A stretch of DNA of 64,000 nucleotides, taken from the NCBI GenBank assembly GCA_020403245.1, contig JADBYA010000012.1:1-64000 (forward strand), given 5' to 3'. Positions 26,439 through 34,893 of the stretch are shown here, piece by piece. How positions within the stretch are numbered: position 1 is the stretch's first letter; every line of letters starts with the position of its first letter. The translations under genes and the position numbers were made by a program. This stretch comes from Flavobacterium sp. GTDB lineage: Bacteria > Bacteroidota > Bacteroidia > Flavobacteriales > Flavobacteriaceae. Under the pieces are notes generated by a model. That model saw nothing but the letters and a program-made list of their open reading frames with translations, had not been told where the DNA came from and ran no database searches.

Positions 26439-26874
26439 AATAGAACAATTACTAGAAAAATACTTCGAAGCAGCAACCAGTATTGCCGAAGAAAAAGAGT
26501 TGAAAAACTATTTTGCTTCTTCAGATGTTGCGCAGCATTTGAAACAATACCAACCAATATTTGGCTATGCTACTCAAGCAAAACACGAACAGTTCACAGC
26601 AACTATACCATTAATCACTAAGAAACGCTCAAGCGTAGTTTGGTTTTCAGTTGCCGCTTCTGTGGCCGTTTTATTGAGCGTGGGTTTGTTTACATTTAAT
26701 CATTATAACCAACCAAAATCGAATGATTTAGGCACTTATGATGATCCTGAAGTGGCGTTTAGAGAAACGCAAAAAGCATTGGCTTTAATTTCAGAAAGTG
26801 TGAATAAAGGCATTGGAAGTATGAATTATTTAAATGAATATGAACAAACAAAAAACAAAATTTTTAAAAAATAA
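26425..26874 (+). CDS. Putative anti-sigma factor
   Basis: A 149-residue protein: an N-terminal cytosolic helical part (LLEKYFEAATSIAEEKELKNYF, resembling the ends of zinc-less anti-sigma domains), one membrane helix at about 73-92 (VVWFSVAASVAVLLSVGLF), and a short periplasmic tail. Its position, overlapping the ECF sigma gene, and its topology suggest that it binds and restrains the sigma factor. The DNA-binding or zinc motifs of classical anti-sigma families are absent, so this is inference from context. Confidence 0.75.
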   Translation: MALDRIEQLLEKYFEAATSIAEEKELKNYFASSDVAQHLKQYQPIFGYATQAKHEQFTATIPLITKKRSSVVWFSVAASVAVLLSVGLFTFNHYNQPKSNDLGTYDDPEVAFRETQKALALISESVNKGIGSMNYLNEYEQTKNKIFKK

Positions 26875-26887
26875 ACAATCAGAAATT

Positions 26888-27409
26888 ATGAGAAAGTTAC
26901 TTTTTAGTATTGTATTAGTGTTAAGTGCAAATACTTTTTTTGCACAAAGTGTCTTCGATAAATTTGAAGACCAAGAAAAGATAAAAGCAGTAATTGTCAA
27001 TAAAAAAATGTTCTCCTTATTGAGTAAAATGGATGTCAAAGACAAAGAAACCCAGCAGTATGTCAATCTGATAAAAAAATTAGACAACCTTAAAGTATTT
27101 GTCACAAATAGCGATTTAAAAGCAGCTGAAATGAAAACAACTGCTGACAAATACCTTAAGACCGCTGGTTTAGAAGAGTTGATGCGTGTAAACGAAGGTG
27201 GAAAGAGTGTGAAAATTTATGTTAGATCGGGTGCATCAGAATCTCAAATCAAAGAACTAATGATGTTTGTTGAAGGTTCGGGCACAGAAGAAACTGTTTT
27301 AATGTCATTAACAGGCGATTTTGATTTGAATGAACTTTCGGTATTGACAGATAAAATGAATTTACCCGGTGGCGATGATTTGAAAAAAGCTTCAAAAGGT
27401 AAAAAGTAA
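26888..27409 (+). CDS. DUF4252 secreted protein
   Basis: From ATG 26888 (MRKLLFSIVLVLSANTFFAQ) a 173-residue protein with a cleavable signal peptide. The mature part has LSKMDVKDKETQQYVNLIKKLDNLKVFVT and ends with a low-complexity Lys tail; this is the DUF4252 pattern found beside ECF sigma genes in Bacteroidetes. Function unknown. Upstream in-frame codons would extend into the anti-sigma gene and are not used. It probably works in the periplasm together with the next gene. Confidence 0.85.
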   Translation: MRKLLFSIVLVLSANTFFAQSVFDKFEDQEKIKAVIVNKKMFSLLSKMDVKDKETQQYVNLIKKLDNLKVFVTNSDLKAAEMKTTADKYLKTAGLEELMRVNEGGKSVKIYVRSGASESQIKELMMFVEGSGTEETVLMSLTGDFDLNELSVLTDKMNLPGGDDLKKASKGKK

Positions 27410-27415
27410 AAAAGC

Positions 27416-27952
27416 ATGAGAGCCATTGTTATTTTAACCGTTTTTTTGACTTCATTATTATTGCTTAGTTGCGACAGTAAACCTACACTACAAAAATATT
27501 TTGTAGCTAATTTAGAGAACAAAGATTTTGTAGCGTTAGACATTTCAACAACTATTTTAAATGTGGATAAAACAAAACTGTCAGCTGAGCAAAAATTAGC
27601 ATTAGAGTCCTTTGATAAGATGAATGTCTTAGTATTCAAGCTGGACGAAAATAATCTGGCACAATATGAAGTTGAAAGTCAAAAAATAACTCAGATTTTA
27701 AAAGACAAATCTTATCAACAATTGATGAAAGTAGGTTCAGGAAAGGATGGTGCAACTATAAGTTTTGTGGGTGATGAGGATAATATTAATGAATTTGTTG
27801 TATTTGGTAAAAGTAAAGATAATGGTTTTGCTGTAGTAAGAATTCTAGGGAATGATATGAACCCAAATAATATCATGACAATGCTTTCGGTTTTGAAAGA
27901 ATCAAAAATTGACATGGAACAGTTGGCGCCACTTAAAGATTTAATCAAATAA
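27416..27952 (+). CDS. DUF4252 lipoprotein
   Basis: A 178-residue lipoprotein (signal ending LLLLSC) and a diverged paralogue of the preceding gene: both share an alternating pattern of VFKLDENN / YQQLMKVGSGKDGATISFVG and a closing NIMTMLSVLKES. Six bases separate the two genes. The four-gene row sigma, anti-sigma, DUF4252, DUF4252 ends at a perfect terminator. Role unknown. Confidence 0.85.
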   Translation: MRAIVILTVFLTSLLLLSCDSKPTLQKYFVANLENKDFVALDISTTILNVDKTKLSAEQKLALESFDKMNVLVFKLDENNLAQYEVESQKITQILKDKSYQQLMKVGSGKDGATISFVGDEDNINEFVVFGKSKDNGFAVVRILGNDMNPNNIMTMLSVLKESKIDMEQLAPLKDLIK

Positions 27953-27972
27953 TTGGGTTAGTTGTTTAATGC

Positions 27973-28010
27973 AAAAGTTCCAAACATTGCTGTTTGGAAC
28001 TTTTATCTTT
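27973..28010 (+). terminator. Terminator after the ECF sigma operon
   Basis: 14-bp perfect stem 27973-27986 / 27991-28004 with loop TTGC, followed by TATCTTTTTTT. Confidence 0.92.
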
Positions 28011-28126
28011 TTTTACCGGTATTTGAACGAAACCGCTAAATCCCGAAAATTATTTAAACAAGGTGACTAAACTTAAATCGCTTTTTAAAAAGTGAATTAA
28101 AAGGATTGCATTGTAAAATTATTTAA

Positions 28127-28966
28127 TTACAATAAATTCAATCGGTAGTTAACATAACATTTTGCCATAAGTCCAAATTTTTGATAATCGGGAACGCGAA
28201 TTCGGGTGTTTTTGATTTCTGTAGAAGGTGTTTTTTTTAACTTAGAAAGTAATTTTTTATAATAAACAAAAGCAGTATAAACACCAAACTTAGCTTCTAT
28301 AGGTAATTTTAAAATTCCTTCAAATCCGGCAGCAAAATCAGACTCGATTTCTTTGATGATTTCATTTTTTGAATTTTCGTCTAATTGAGACAAATCAGTA
28401 TTGGGGAAATACGTTCTATTCAAATCTTCATAATCCGCTTTAAGGTCACGAAGGAAATTTACTTTTTGAAAAGCAGATCCTAATCGCATAGCAGATAGCT
28501 CTAATTCTTCAAACTTGGCATCATTGCCATTTACAAAAACTTTTAAGCACATGAGTCCCACCACATCGGCTGAACCATATATGTATTCGTTATATTCGTC
28601 AATGGTTTTGTATTCGCTTTTGTGCAAATCCAATTTCATGCTATTCATAAAAGCATTTATCAAATTCATTGGAATAGAATAGAGATGAACAGTATGTTGA
28701 AATGAATTCAAAATTGGGTTTAAACTGATTTTGTTTTCCAAAGCACTTCTTAAATCTTTTTCAAACATATCAAACAATTCTTCTTTATTATAATCATGAA
28801 AAGTATCTACGATTTCATCAGCAAATCTAACAAATCCATAAATGTTATAAATGTCTTGACGAATGCTAGGGGCTAACATTTTAACAGCAGCAGAAAAGGA
28901 GGTGCTATAAGACTTGGTAACGTTTCTGCTACAATCGAATGATATGGTGTCAAAAATTGATTTCAT
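28127..28966 (-). CDS. crtB: Phytoene synthase
   Basis: A 279-residue squalene/phytoene synthase. Prenyl-diphosphate-binding Asp motifs are seen as FVRFADEIVD (about 47-56) and LRDLKADYEDLNRTYFP (about 168-184), with YIYGSADVVGLM between. It joins two geranylgeranyl diphosphates to phytoene, the first step of carotenoid synthesis. Five bases separate it from crtI upstream; both are preceded by the MerR regulator, forming one operon. The enzyme is membrane-associated but has no membrane helix. Confidence 0.95.
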   Translation of the reverse strand: MKSIFDTISFDCSRNVTKSYSTSFSAAVKMLAPSIRQDIYNIYGFVRFADEIVDTFHDYNKEELFDMFEKDLRSALENKISLNPILNSFQHTVHLYSIPMNLINAFMNSMKLDLHKSEYKTIDEYNEYIYGSADVVGLMCLKVFVNGNDAKFEELELSAMRLGSAFQKVNFLRDLKADYEDLNRTYFPNTDLSQLDENSKNEIIKEIESDFAAGFEGILKLPIEAKFGVYTAFVYYKKLLSKLKKTPSTEIKNTRIRVPDYQKFGLMAKCYVNYRLNLL

Positions 28967-28971
28967 AGGTA

Positions 28972-30432
28972 TTATAAATTTTTTTCAATAAGTTCAGCAA
29001 CAAGTTTTCCGGAAATTAATGCTGGTGGCACACCTGGACCAGGAACAGTTAATTGTCCGGTAAAATAAAGGTTTTTTACCTTTTTACTTTTTAATTTTGG
29101 TCTTAAAAATGCAGTCTGTAATAACGTGTTTGCCATTCCGTACGCATTCCCTTTATAAGAATTATATTCTTTAATAAAATCCTTAACACAAAAAGATTCT
29201 TTAAATATAATATTATTTTTTACATCTTGTTGCGTGATTTTTTCAAATCTCGAAATAATTTTTTCAAAGTACAAGCTTCTCAATTCTGCTGTATCTTCAA
29301 TTCCTGGCGCTATTGGTATCAAGAAAAAACCATTTTCACAATCTTTTGGAGCTAATTTTTCATTTGTAATTGATGTAAAGTTGGCGTAAAACAAAGGTTC
29401 TTCTGGCCATTTTGGATTATCATAAATAGCAGAAGCATGAATATCAAAATCAACATCAAAAAATAAATTATGGTGTACTACATTCTTTAGTTTTTTATTG
29501 AAACCAACATAGAATAGAAGTGAGGAAGGTGCAAATGTTTTCTTCTCCCAATAATTTTCAGAATATTGACGGTATACTGGATCAAGTAATGTTTCGGAGT
29601 GGTGGTAATCAGCACCAGTTAAAACAATGTCTGCTGTTATTGTATTCCCATTAATGATGATTCCTGTTGCTTTTTTGTTGGTAACTATAATTTTTTCAAC
29701 AGCTGAATTAGTATGAATTATAACTCCTAATTCTTTTGCTAATTTTTCCATACCCAAAATTACGCTATACATTCCACCTTTGGGTTGCCATGTGCCCAAT
29801 CCAAAATCAGCATAGTTCATAAAACTGTAAAAAGAGGGAGTATCTGAGGGTTTTGCACCAAGAAATAGAACCGGAAATTCTAAAATTTGTATGAGTTTTT
29901 TATTTTTAAATTTCTTTTTAACGTCTTTACTTATGTTGGAAAAAAATTGGTTAACCTTTTTTGCTGTTTGAAGTGTTATTAATTCTAATGGTGATTCTCC
30001 CGGTCTATAAACCAAATCTTTAATAGCAATATCATAATTGCTTTTGGCCTCTTTCATGAACGACTCTAATTGTTTTCCACTTCCTTTCTCTATAGACTCA
30101 AATTTTTCTATTATTTCTGGAAGATTATCTGAAATAGTAACAAAGTCATTTACGTCAAAGAAAACTTTGTAAGCAGGAGATAATTTACTGAGTTCGTAAT
30201 AATCGGAAGGTTTTTTGTTAAAATCATTGAAGAAACGCTCAAAAACGTCGGGCATCCAGTACCAAGATGGCCCAATGTCAAAGGTAAAACCTTCTCTAAT
30301 TAACTGTCTAGCTCTTCCGCCAATAGTTGGGTTTTTCTCGAATACAGTTACCTCATGACCTAGATGAGCGAGGTAACAAGCACTTGCTAAAGAGGAAAAT
30401 CCCGAACCAATTATTCTTATTTTTTTTTTCAT
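28972..30432 (-). CDS. crtI: Phytoene desaturase
   Basis: About 486 residues from ATG 30432; the upstream TTG at 30444 is not needed. The FAD-binding Rossmann motif is IIGSGFSSLASACYLAHLGHEVTVFEKN at the start, with GGRARQLIREGFTFDIGPSWYW following. The CrtI signature lies at the end (LYFTGQLTVPGPGVPPALISGKLVAELI). It desaturates phytoene to lycopene. It follows the regulator by about 40 bases and precedes crtB by five, so light-controlled co-expression is probable. Confidence 0.95.
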   Translation of the reverse strand: MKKKIRIIGSGFSSLASACYLAHLGHEVTVFEKNPTIGGRARQLIREGFTFDIGPSWYWMPDVFERFFNDFNKKPSDYYELSKLSPAYKVFFDVNDFVTISDNLPEIIEKFESIEKGSGKQLESFMKEAKSNYDIAIKDLVYRPGESPLELITLQTAKKVNQFFSNISKDVKKKFKNKKLIQILEFPVLFLGAKPSDTPSFYSFMNYADFGLGTWQPKGGMYSVILGMEKLAKELGVIIHTNSAVEKIIVTNKKATGIIINGNTITADIVLTGADYHHSETLLDPVYRQYSENYWEKKTFAPSSLLFYVGFNKKLKNVVHHNLFFDVDFDIHASAIYDNPKWPEEPLFYANFTSITNEKLAPKDCENGFFLIPIAPGIEDTAELRSLYFEKIISRFEKITQQDVKNNIIFKESFCVKDFIKEYNSYKGNAYGMANTLLQTAFLRPKLKSKKVKNLYFTGQLTVPGPGVPPALISGKLVAELIEKNL

Positions 30433-30473
30433 ATTGTTTAACAAAGTAGAAATAGTTAAACAATTAAAAAGTT

Positions 30474-31376
30474 TTATTCAATGTATTCAACTAATTCTTT
30501 AATGGAAGTAAAGGTAGTGTTTTTTTGCGTTAGATATTTTGGGTCTATATTTTCAATCATCCTTCCAATAAACCATAAGTCCGAAGTTTCTTCTAGTATT
30601 TCTTCGTTGAGTTTTTGAATATAATTATTAATTTCGTTTTTATCTGGTTCTACTGTTGTGTAGCAAATATAGGTAATATTGTCAAAATATTTTTTCAAAT
30701 CTTTCAAGCTATCAATTGGAACACTTTCTCCCAGATATATTGTTTTATATCCAAGACTTAATATTTCATAATTCAAATACATCAGTCCTAATTCGTGAAT
30801 TTCATTCATAGGGAGATATAAGACAAAAATCCTATCTGTTTTGGTAGGTTCTTTAATTTGAATTTTCTCAGTATTTGTTAATAACTTTTGTTTAATTAAG
30901 TATGTTATGAAATGTTCATGTGCTGGTGTAATAGTATCCGTCTGCCATAAATATCCTAATTCTTGAATTAGAGGAATAAAAACATCATAAAACACTTCTT
31001 TAAAAGTTTTTTCAGACAACAAATTATTGTATGTATTGAAAAATGCAGCGTGATCAAAATTCATCATAGCCATTTTAAATGAGCTTATGGCATGGTGTTT
31101 TACACTTTTTTCAGATATAATTTCATTGGCTAATTGAGGGATTCGCTCAGGTGAAAGTTTTGATATTTTTGAAATTTTATATCCATGATTATGTAATAAA
31201 GTGATATTCAAAAGTTTCTGAAGATTTGATAAATTATAAGTTCTTATATTAGTTTCAGTTCGCATTGGTTCTAAAACATTATATCTTTTCTCCCAAATTC
31301 GAATCGTATGTGCCTTTATTCCAGATAAATTTTCTAAATCTTTAATACTAAAAATATTTTTAATATTGTTCATCAT
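30474..31376 (-). CDS. MerR-family regulator with cobalamin-binding domain (CarH-like)
   Basis: A 300-residue transcription factor. Residues 8-75 form a MerR winged helix (FSIKDLENLSGIKAHTIRIWEKRYNVLEP). Then comes the helical cobalamin-cap domain with the CarH motif W-x9-EH (Trp144, Glu154, His155). The Rossmann B12-binding domain follows with E-x-H-x-x-G (Glu192, His194, Gly197). CarH proteins bind adenosylcobalamin in the dark and repress carotenoid genes, and light destroys the complex. All residues needed for this are present, so light-dependent repression of itself, crtI and crtB is likely. It heads the operon. Confidence 0.9.
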   Translation of the reverse strand: MMNNIKNIFSIKDLENLSGIKAHTIRIWEKRYNVLEPMRTETNIRTYNLSNLQKLLNITLLHNHGYKISKISKLSPERIPQLANEIISEKSVKHHAISSFKMAMMNFDHAAFFNTYNNLLSEKTFKEVFYDVFIPLIQELGYLWQTDTITPAHEHFITYLIKQKLLTNTEKIQIKEPTKTDRIFVLYLPMNEIHELGLMYLNYEILSLGYKTIYLGESVPIDSLKDLKKYFDNITYICYTTVEPDKNEINNYIQKLNEEILEETSDLWFIGRMIENIDPKYLTQKNTTFTSIKELVEYIE

Positions 31377-31394
31377 TTAATTAAATTAGTTCAA

Positions 31395-31421
31395 CAAAAG
31401 TAATTAAAAATATGTTTACAA
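31395..31421 (-). promoter_or_regulatory. Promoter of the carotenoid operon
   Basis: On the minus strand TTG (31419-31421), 16 bases, TACTTTTG (31395-31402), 19 bases before the regulator ATG. The very AT-rich stretch 31422-31700 (about 280 bases) contains no gene and may hold the CarH operator; I could not define a clear repeat in it. Confidence 0.5.
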
Positions 31422-31712
31422 CTTAATAATTGTATTGAAAATTTTAAAAAAAATCAAATTCAATAAATTTTTAATTTTCATTTGGCATTTATGCACTGTT
31501 GTTGGTTGTTGAAATGTTATTATTTAGCAAATTATTAGTATCAAAAAGAAACTAAGATTATTAAGTTTTGTATGTTTTTTAATTTATAATAGGAGCAAAA
31601 ATGTAGAAAAATAGTAATTTCTAAAATTACTAAGAGGTTATAATTTACTTTTAATGGTATTGTTAAAAGTAAATTAAAACCTTTGTAAATCCCTTTAAAT
31701 AGGCATTATCCG

Positions 31713-31796
31713 TGACCACGATGGGATTCGAACCCACACGTTCTTAAGAACACCACCCCCTCAAGATGGCAAGTCTACCAATTTCTCCACGTGGCC
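31713..31796 (-). tRNA. tRNA-Leu(GAG)
   Basis: On the minus strand GGCCACG...CGTGGTC acceptor, anticodon stem CCATC/GGTGG with loop TTGAGGG (anticodon GAG), long variable arm GTGTTCTTAAGAACG and T arm GGGTTCGAATCCC. Confidence 0.95.
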
Positions 31797-31806
31797 TTTA
31801 AAAGTA

Positions 31807-31831
31807 AAGACGTTGCGTAGCAACGTCTTTA
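31807..31831. repeat. Palindrome AAAGACGTTGC/GCAACGTCTTT between tRNAs
   Basis: Perfect 11-bp arms with loop GTA. It lies between tRNA-Lys and tRNA-Leu of one transcript and could guide processing or terminate; the sequence is a common repeat in related genomes. Confidence 0.7.
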
Positions 31832-31840
31832 AAATCTGTG

Positions 31841-31913
31841 TGACCCGACTGGGGCTCGAACCCAGGACCCCATCATTAAAAGTGATGTGCTCTACCAACT
31901 GAGCTATCGAGTC
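31841..31913 (-). tRNA. tRNA-Lys(TTT), copy 1
   Basis: Minus-strand cloverleaf: GACTCGA / TCGGGTC acceptor, D arm GCTCAGTTGGTAGAGC, stem CATCA/TGATG around CTTTTAA (anticodon TTT), and T arm. The last base is uncertain by one position. Confidence 0.93.
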
Positions 31914-31936
31914 TTGATTATTCTAGAAAAAAAATG

Positions 31937-32009
31937 TGACCCGACTGGGGCTCGAACCCAGGACCCCATCATTAAAAGTGATGTGCTCTACCAACTGAGC
32001 TATCGAGTC
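31937..32009 (-). tRNA. tRNA-Lys(TTT), copy 2
   Basis: A near-exact repeat of copy 1, 24 bases further upstream on the minus strand. The two are a recent tandem duplication; CCA is not encoded. Confidence 0.95.
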
Positions 32010-32086
32010 TTTTTCTTTCTTGAATACAACACTGTCTTCTATTTTATAGGAATTCAGTGATTTGCCATGTGGCTTAAATGCGGGTG

Positions 32087-32118
32087 CAAATATAAGGCCT
32101 TATTATTTATATTTCAAA
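32087..32118 (-). promoter_or_regulatory. Promoter of the tRNA-Lys/Lys/Leu operon
   Basis: Minus strand TTTG (32115-32118), 20 bases, TATATTTG (32087-32094): a strong Bacteroidetes promoter about 80 bases before the first tRNA. Confidence 0.75.
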
Positions 32119-32189
32119 GCAATTTTATTATAAATTTACCTTTTTTTGACTAAGGGTGTTAATGACTTAACTTATAAGGTTTTATTGTA

Positions 32190-32708
32190 ATGCAGAAAGT
32201 GATTTTAATAGGTTATATGGCAGTTGGAAAGACAACTATTGCACGTTTGTTAGCTCAAAAAATGAACTGGAAATGGGTTGATTTGGATGAAATCATTGAA
32301 GAAAAAATGAATTTAAGTATTAAGGAACTATTTCAACAAAAGGGAGAAATTTATTTTAGAAAAATTGAGCACGAAGTTTTTAAAGAATTGGTGAAAAAAA
32401 ATGAAAATCTTATTATTAGTTTAGGCGGAGGAACTCCTTGTTATGCAAATAACCACTTTTTTCTAAACGGTGATGAGGTCGTTTCTATATATTTACAAGC
32501 ATCAATAGCGGTTATTTTTGATCGATTGAAAGTACTAAAGAGTGAACGGCCATTAGTTGTAAATCAAAATGATGAAAATTTGAAAGCGTTTATTGCCAAA
32601 AATTTATTTGACAGAAGCTTCTTTTATAATCAAGCTACGTTCAAGATTTGCGTTGACGCTAAAACAATAGAAGAAATAACGAATGAAATTTATCAATTAC
32701 TAAACTAA
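32190..32708 (+). CDS. aroK: Shikimate kinase
   Basis: A 172-residue kinase phosphorylating shikimate on the route to chorismate. Walker A GYMAVGKTT is at residues 8-16, the shikimate-binding Asp/Arg region WVDLDEIIEEKM and FRKIEHEVF follow, then LGGGTPCY and the lid SERPLV. It has the normal length. It is convergent with the phosphoribosyltransferase gene, the two overlapping by nine bases at their 3' ends. Chorismate produced by this pathway feeds the menaquinone genes at 6-7.6 kb. Confidence 0.95.
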   Translation: MQKVILIGYMAVGKTTIARLLAQKMNWKWVDLDEIIEEKMNLSIKELFQQKGEIYFRKIEHEVFKELVKKNENLIISLGGGTPCYANNHFFLNGDEVVSIYLQASIAVIFDRLKVLKSERPLVVNQNDENLKAFIAKNLFDRSFFYNQATFKICVDAKTIEEITNEIYQLLN

Positions 32709-33197
32709 ATAAGCGTAGTTGTTGTTGTTTTCAAATACAACATGAACATGCTCCTTTGAGGATGTTGAAAGTGAAATGCCTTTAAAATCTGCTTTTACAG
32801 GAAATCGTTTGTGATTTCGGTCTACCAAAACCACAGTTTTGAATTTCTTGACGGGTACTTCTAAAAAATGTTTGACACAATATATTAGTGTTGTGCCCGA
32901 ATTTAAAACATCATCTACAAGCACGATACTTTTGTTACTATATAGTTCTTTTGGGATTGAGGTTGTTATTGGGTAAAGCGGATTTTGCTTTTCAATTTTT
33001 ACTTTACACAAAGTCACCTCAATAGATGAAATCTCTTTTAGCACCAAATTAATTTTTTGAGCTAAAATAAAACCATTATCCGCTATACCTGCCAATACTA
33101 TTTCCCCGTCATCTACAAAGGTCTCTAGTATTTGAAATGCTATTCGTCTGATCTTATGTTCAATTTCTTGATGATTGAGTATAATGTTTTGGCTCAT
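32700..33197 (-). CDS. PyrR-like phosphoribosyltransferase
   Basis: A 165-residue type I phosphoribosyltransferase with the PRPP loop IVLVDDVLNSGTT near residue 100. Size and the segment AGIADNGFILAQKI resemble PyrR, the UMP-sensing bifunctional protein, but it is isolated from pyr genes here. The reaction is uncertain: uracil or another base with PRPP. Cytosolic, no added domains. Confidence 0.8.
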   Translation of the reverse strand: MSQNIILNHQEIEHKIRRIAFQILETFVDDGEIVLAGIADNGFILAQKINLVLKEISSIEVTLCKVKIEKQNPLYPITTSIPKELYSNKSIVLVDDVLNSGTTLIYCVKHFLEVPVKKFKTVVLVDRNHKRFPVKADFKGISLSTSSKEHVHVVFENNNNYAYLV

Positions 33198-33351
33198 AGA
33201 TTTACTTTTTTCAAAGATAAAAATAGATTTTTTATTTTTTGGGTTAGTTTGTTGTAATTTCAGGATAATTTTTTAAAAATATTACTTCTCACATTTTGTA
33301 TAATCAATATTTTCTTTTTGTTTTCAATGTGTTGAGAATACTTTGTCATAA

Positions 33352-33729
33352 TTATTTTTCCTCAACATCCAAACCAAAGTCATCTATATCTCTTCTGTCT
33401 TTCTTGGTAGGTCTACCAGTACCAGCTTTACGATAATGTTCTTTAGATAGTTTGAGTAGTTCCAAATGGGCAAATTTTTCAGAAGGTGTGTCGTCTTTTC
33501 GATACATATCCACTAACTTGGCACCAATACGATTTACAGGAATATCCAATACAGTGATTTCGTATGTGATTTGGTCTTTTCGAAAGGTAACTTTATCGGT
33601 TGGAAAAACTTCTCTCGATGCCTTGGCTACTTGTCCATTCACCGTGATGTGATTTTTTCTACATGCCTCGGTGACCATGTTTCTGGTTTTGTAGTACCGT
33701 ATGCACCATAAATATTTATCCACTCTCAT
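33352..33729 (-). CDS. S4-domain RNA-binding protein (Hsp15-like)
   Basis: A 125-residue protein with an S4 domain in residues 1-60 (MRVDKYLWCIRYYKTRNMVTEACRKNHITVNGQVAKASREV) and a charged C-terminal helix (GTGRPTKKDRRDIDDFG), as in Hsp15/HslR. In E. coli, Hsp15 recycles peptidyl-tRNA-bound 50S subunits. It stands alone; the 150 bases downstream hold nothing recognisable. Confidence 0.9.
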   Translation of the reverse strand: MRVDKYLWCIRYYKTRNMVTEACRKNHITVNGQVAKASREVFPTDKVTFRKDQITYEITVLDIPVNRIGAKLVDMYRKDDTPSEKFAHLELLKLSKEHYRKAGTGRPTKKDRRDIDDFGLDVEEK

Positions 33730-33807
33730 TTTTTTCCAAAATCAACGTTAAATTGTTTACAAAAATAAATCAATATTGTATCTTGCGAGCTCAAAATTCT
33801 AACAAAA

Positions 33808-34830
33808 ATGAATATCTTTAATAAAATTGTTGTACTTTTCATTTCATGTATGGTCTTAGTTTCCTGTACACCTGAAGAATCAAATATACCACCATTAAGA
33901 GATTATGCAGAGCAGTATGCCAAAGATATAGCAGTAATCGAGGAATATCTTCAGACACACTATATGGAAGTTATCAATAATCCTGGTGCTACCAATGATC
34001 AAAGTGTTACCTATACCTTAATTCCGGAAGGAGGAACTCAAACTTCTATTTGGAATCAAACCCAATATCCGTTACAAACCCGTTTGGTGCTTCAAAATAA
34101 TATTGTCTATAAAATATATTACTTGAAATTAAGACAAGGTTCTGGCCCCAATAGTAAATCACCTTGTAATGTTGACCAAGTGTTGACCTCTTATCGTGGT
34201 GAGTATATTTTTACAAGTACTGAAACAATAAACGAAGAAGAAGTAAAAACCATAAAATCTAAACAATTTGAAGAGTCAATAGATGCTCAAACTTATTTTA
34301 ATTTGACCGCTGTTATTAGAGGTTGGAGCGAAATTTTTCCTTTTTTTAAAACGGGATCCTATGCAGGTAATCCAGATGGTACGCTTTCTTATTTTGACTT
34401 TGGAGCTGGTGTAATGTTTATTCCTTCGGGACTGGCTTATTATTCGGGATCTCCTTCATCAATTCCCCCCTATTCGCCGCTAATTTTTTCTTTTAAATTA
34501 TATGAAATACAAAGAACCGATCAAGATGGTGATGGAGTGTATTCCTATCAAGAAGACATTTCAACTTCAGTGGTAAATAGCGATGGAACTGTTACTGTTA
34601 CCAATGGCATTCCAGATGGTTATGTACGAGTTTTAGCTAATGGTGAGACGAATCCTGATGATACTGACGGAGATGGAACTCCCGACTTTTTAGATATTGA
34701 TGATGATGGTGATTTTTTCACGACTAAAAGTGAAATCAAAAACCCATTGACCAATCAGCCATATACCTTCGACTTAATACCCACGTGTACCGATGGTAAA
34801 AAGAAACACGTTTCCAATGTTTGTCATTAA
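33808..34830 (+). CDS. FKBP-type peptidyl-prolyl isomerase lipoprotein with calcium-binding tail
   Basis: A 340-residue exported lipoprotein (signal ending LVSC). Residues about 110-235 form an FKBP domain (LTSYRGEYIF, VIRGWSEIFPFFKTGSYAG, FGAGVMFIPSGLAYY). Behind it lie acidic DxDxDGxx loops of the thrombospondin type 3 kind (TDQDGDGVYS, DDTDGDGTPDFLDIDDDGD). It likely assists folding of surface proteins such as T9SS cargo; FKBP lipoproteins of this kind belong to gliding bacteria. It shares a terminator with the convergent transketolase. Confidence 0.88.
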   Translation: MNIFNKIVVLFISCMVLVSCTPEESNIPPLRDYAEQYAKDIAVIEEYLQTHYMEVINNPGATNDQSVTYTLIPEGGTQTSIWNQTQYPLQTRLVLQNNIVYKIYYLKLRQGSGPNSKSPCNVDQVLTSYRGEYIFTSTETINEEEVKTIKSKQFEESIDAQTYFNLTAVIRGWSEIFPFFKTGSYAGNPDGTLSYFDFGAGVMFIPSGLAYYSGSPSSIPPYSPLIFSFKLYEIQRTDQDGDGVYSYQEDISTSVVNSDGTVTVTNGIPDGYVRVLANGETNPDDTDGDGTPDFLDIDDDGDFFTTKSEIKNPLTNQPYTFDLIPTCTDGKKKHVSNVCH

Positions 34831-34848
34831 AACATAGTGATTTCATAA

Positions 34849-34874
34849 AAAAAAGTCCCGATTGGGACTTTTTT
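34849..34874. terminator. Bidirectional terminator between FKBP lipoprotein and transketolase
   Basis: 11-bp perfect stem AAAAAAGTCCC/GGGACTTTTTT with loop GATT; U runs form in both directions. Confidence 0.9.
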
Positions 34875-34893
34875 ACTTTAATATACATCACAA

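Noticed and set aside
30433..30444. TTG start of CrtI
   Set aside because: An ATG four codons later begins directly before the FAD motif.
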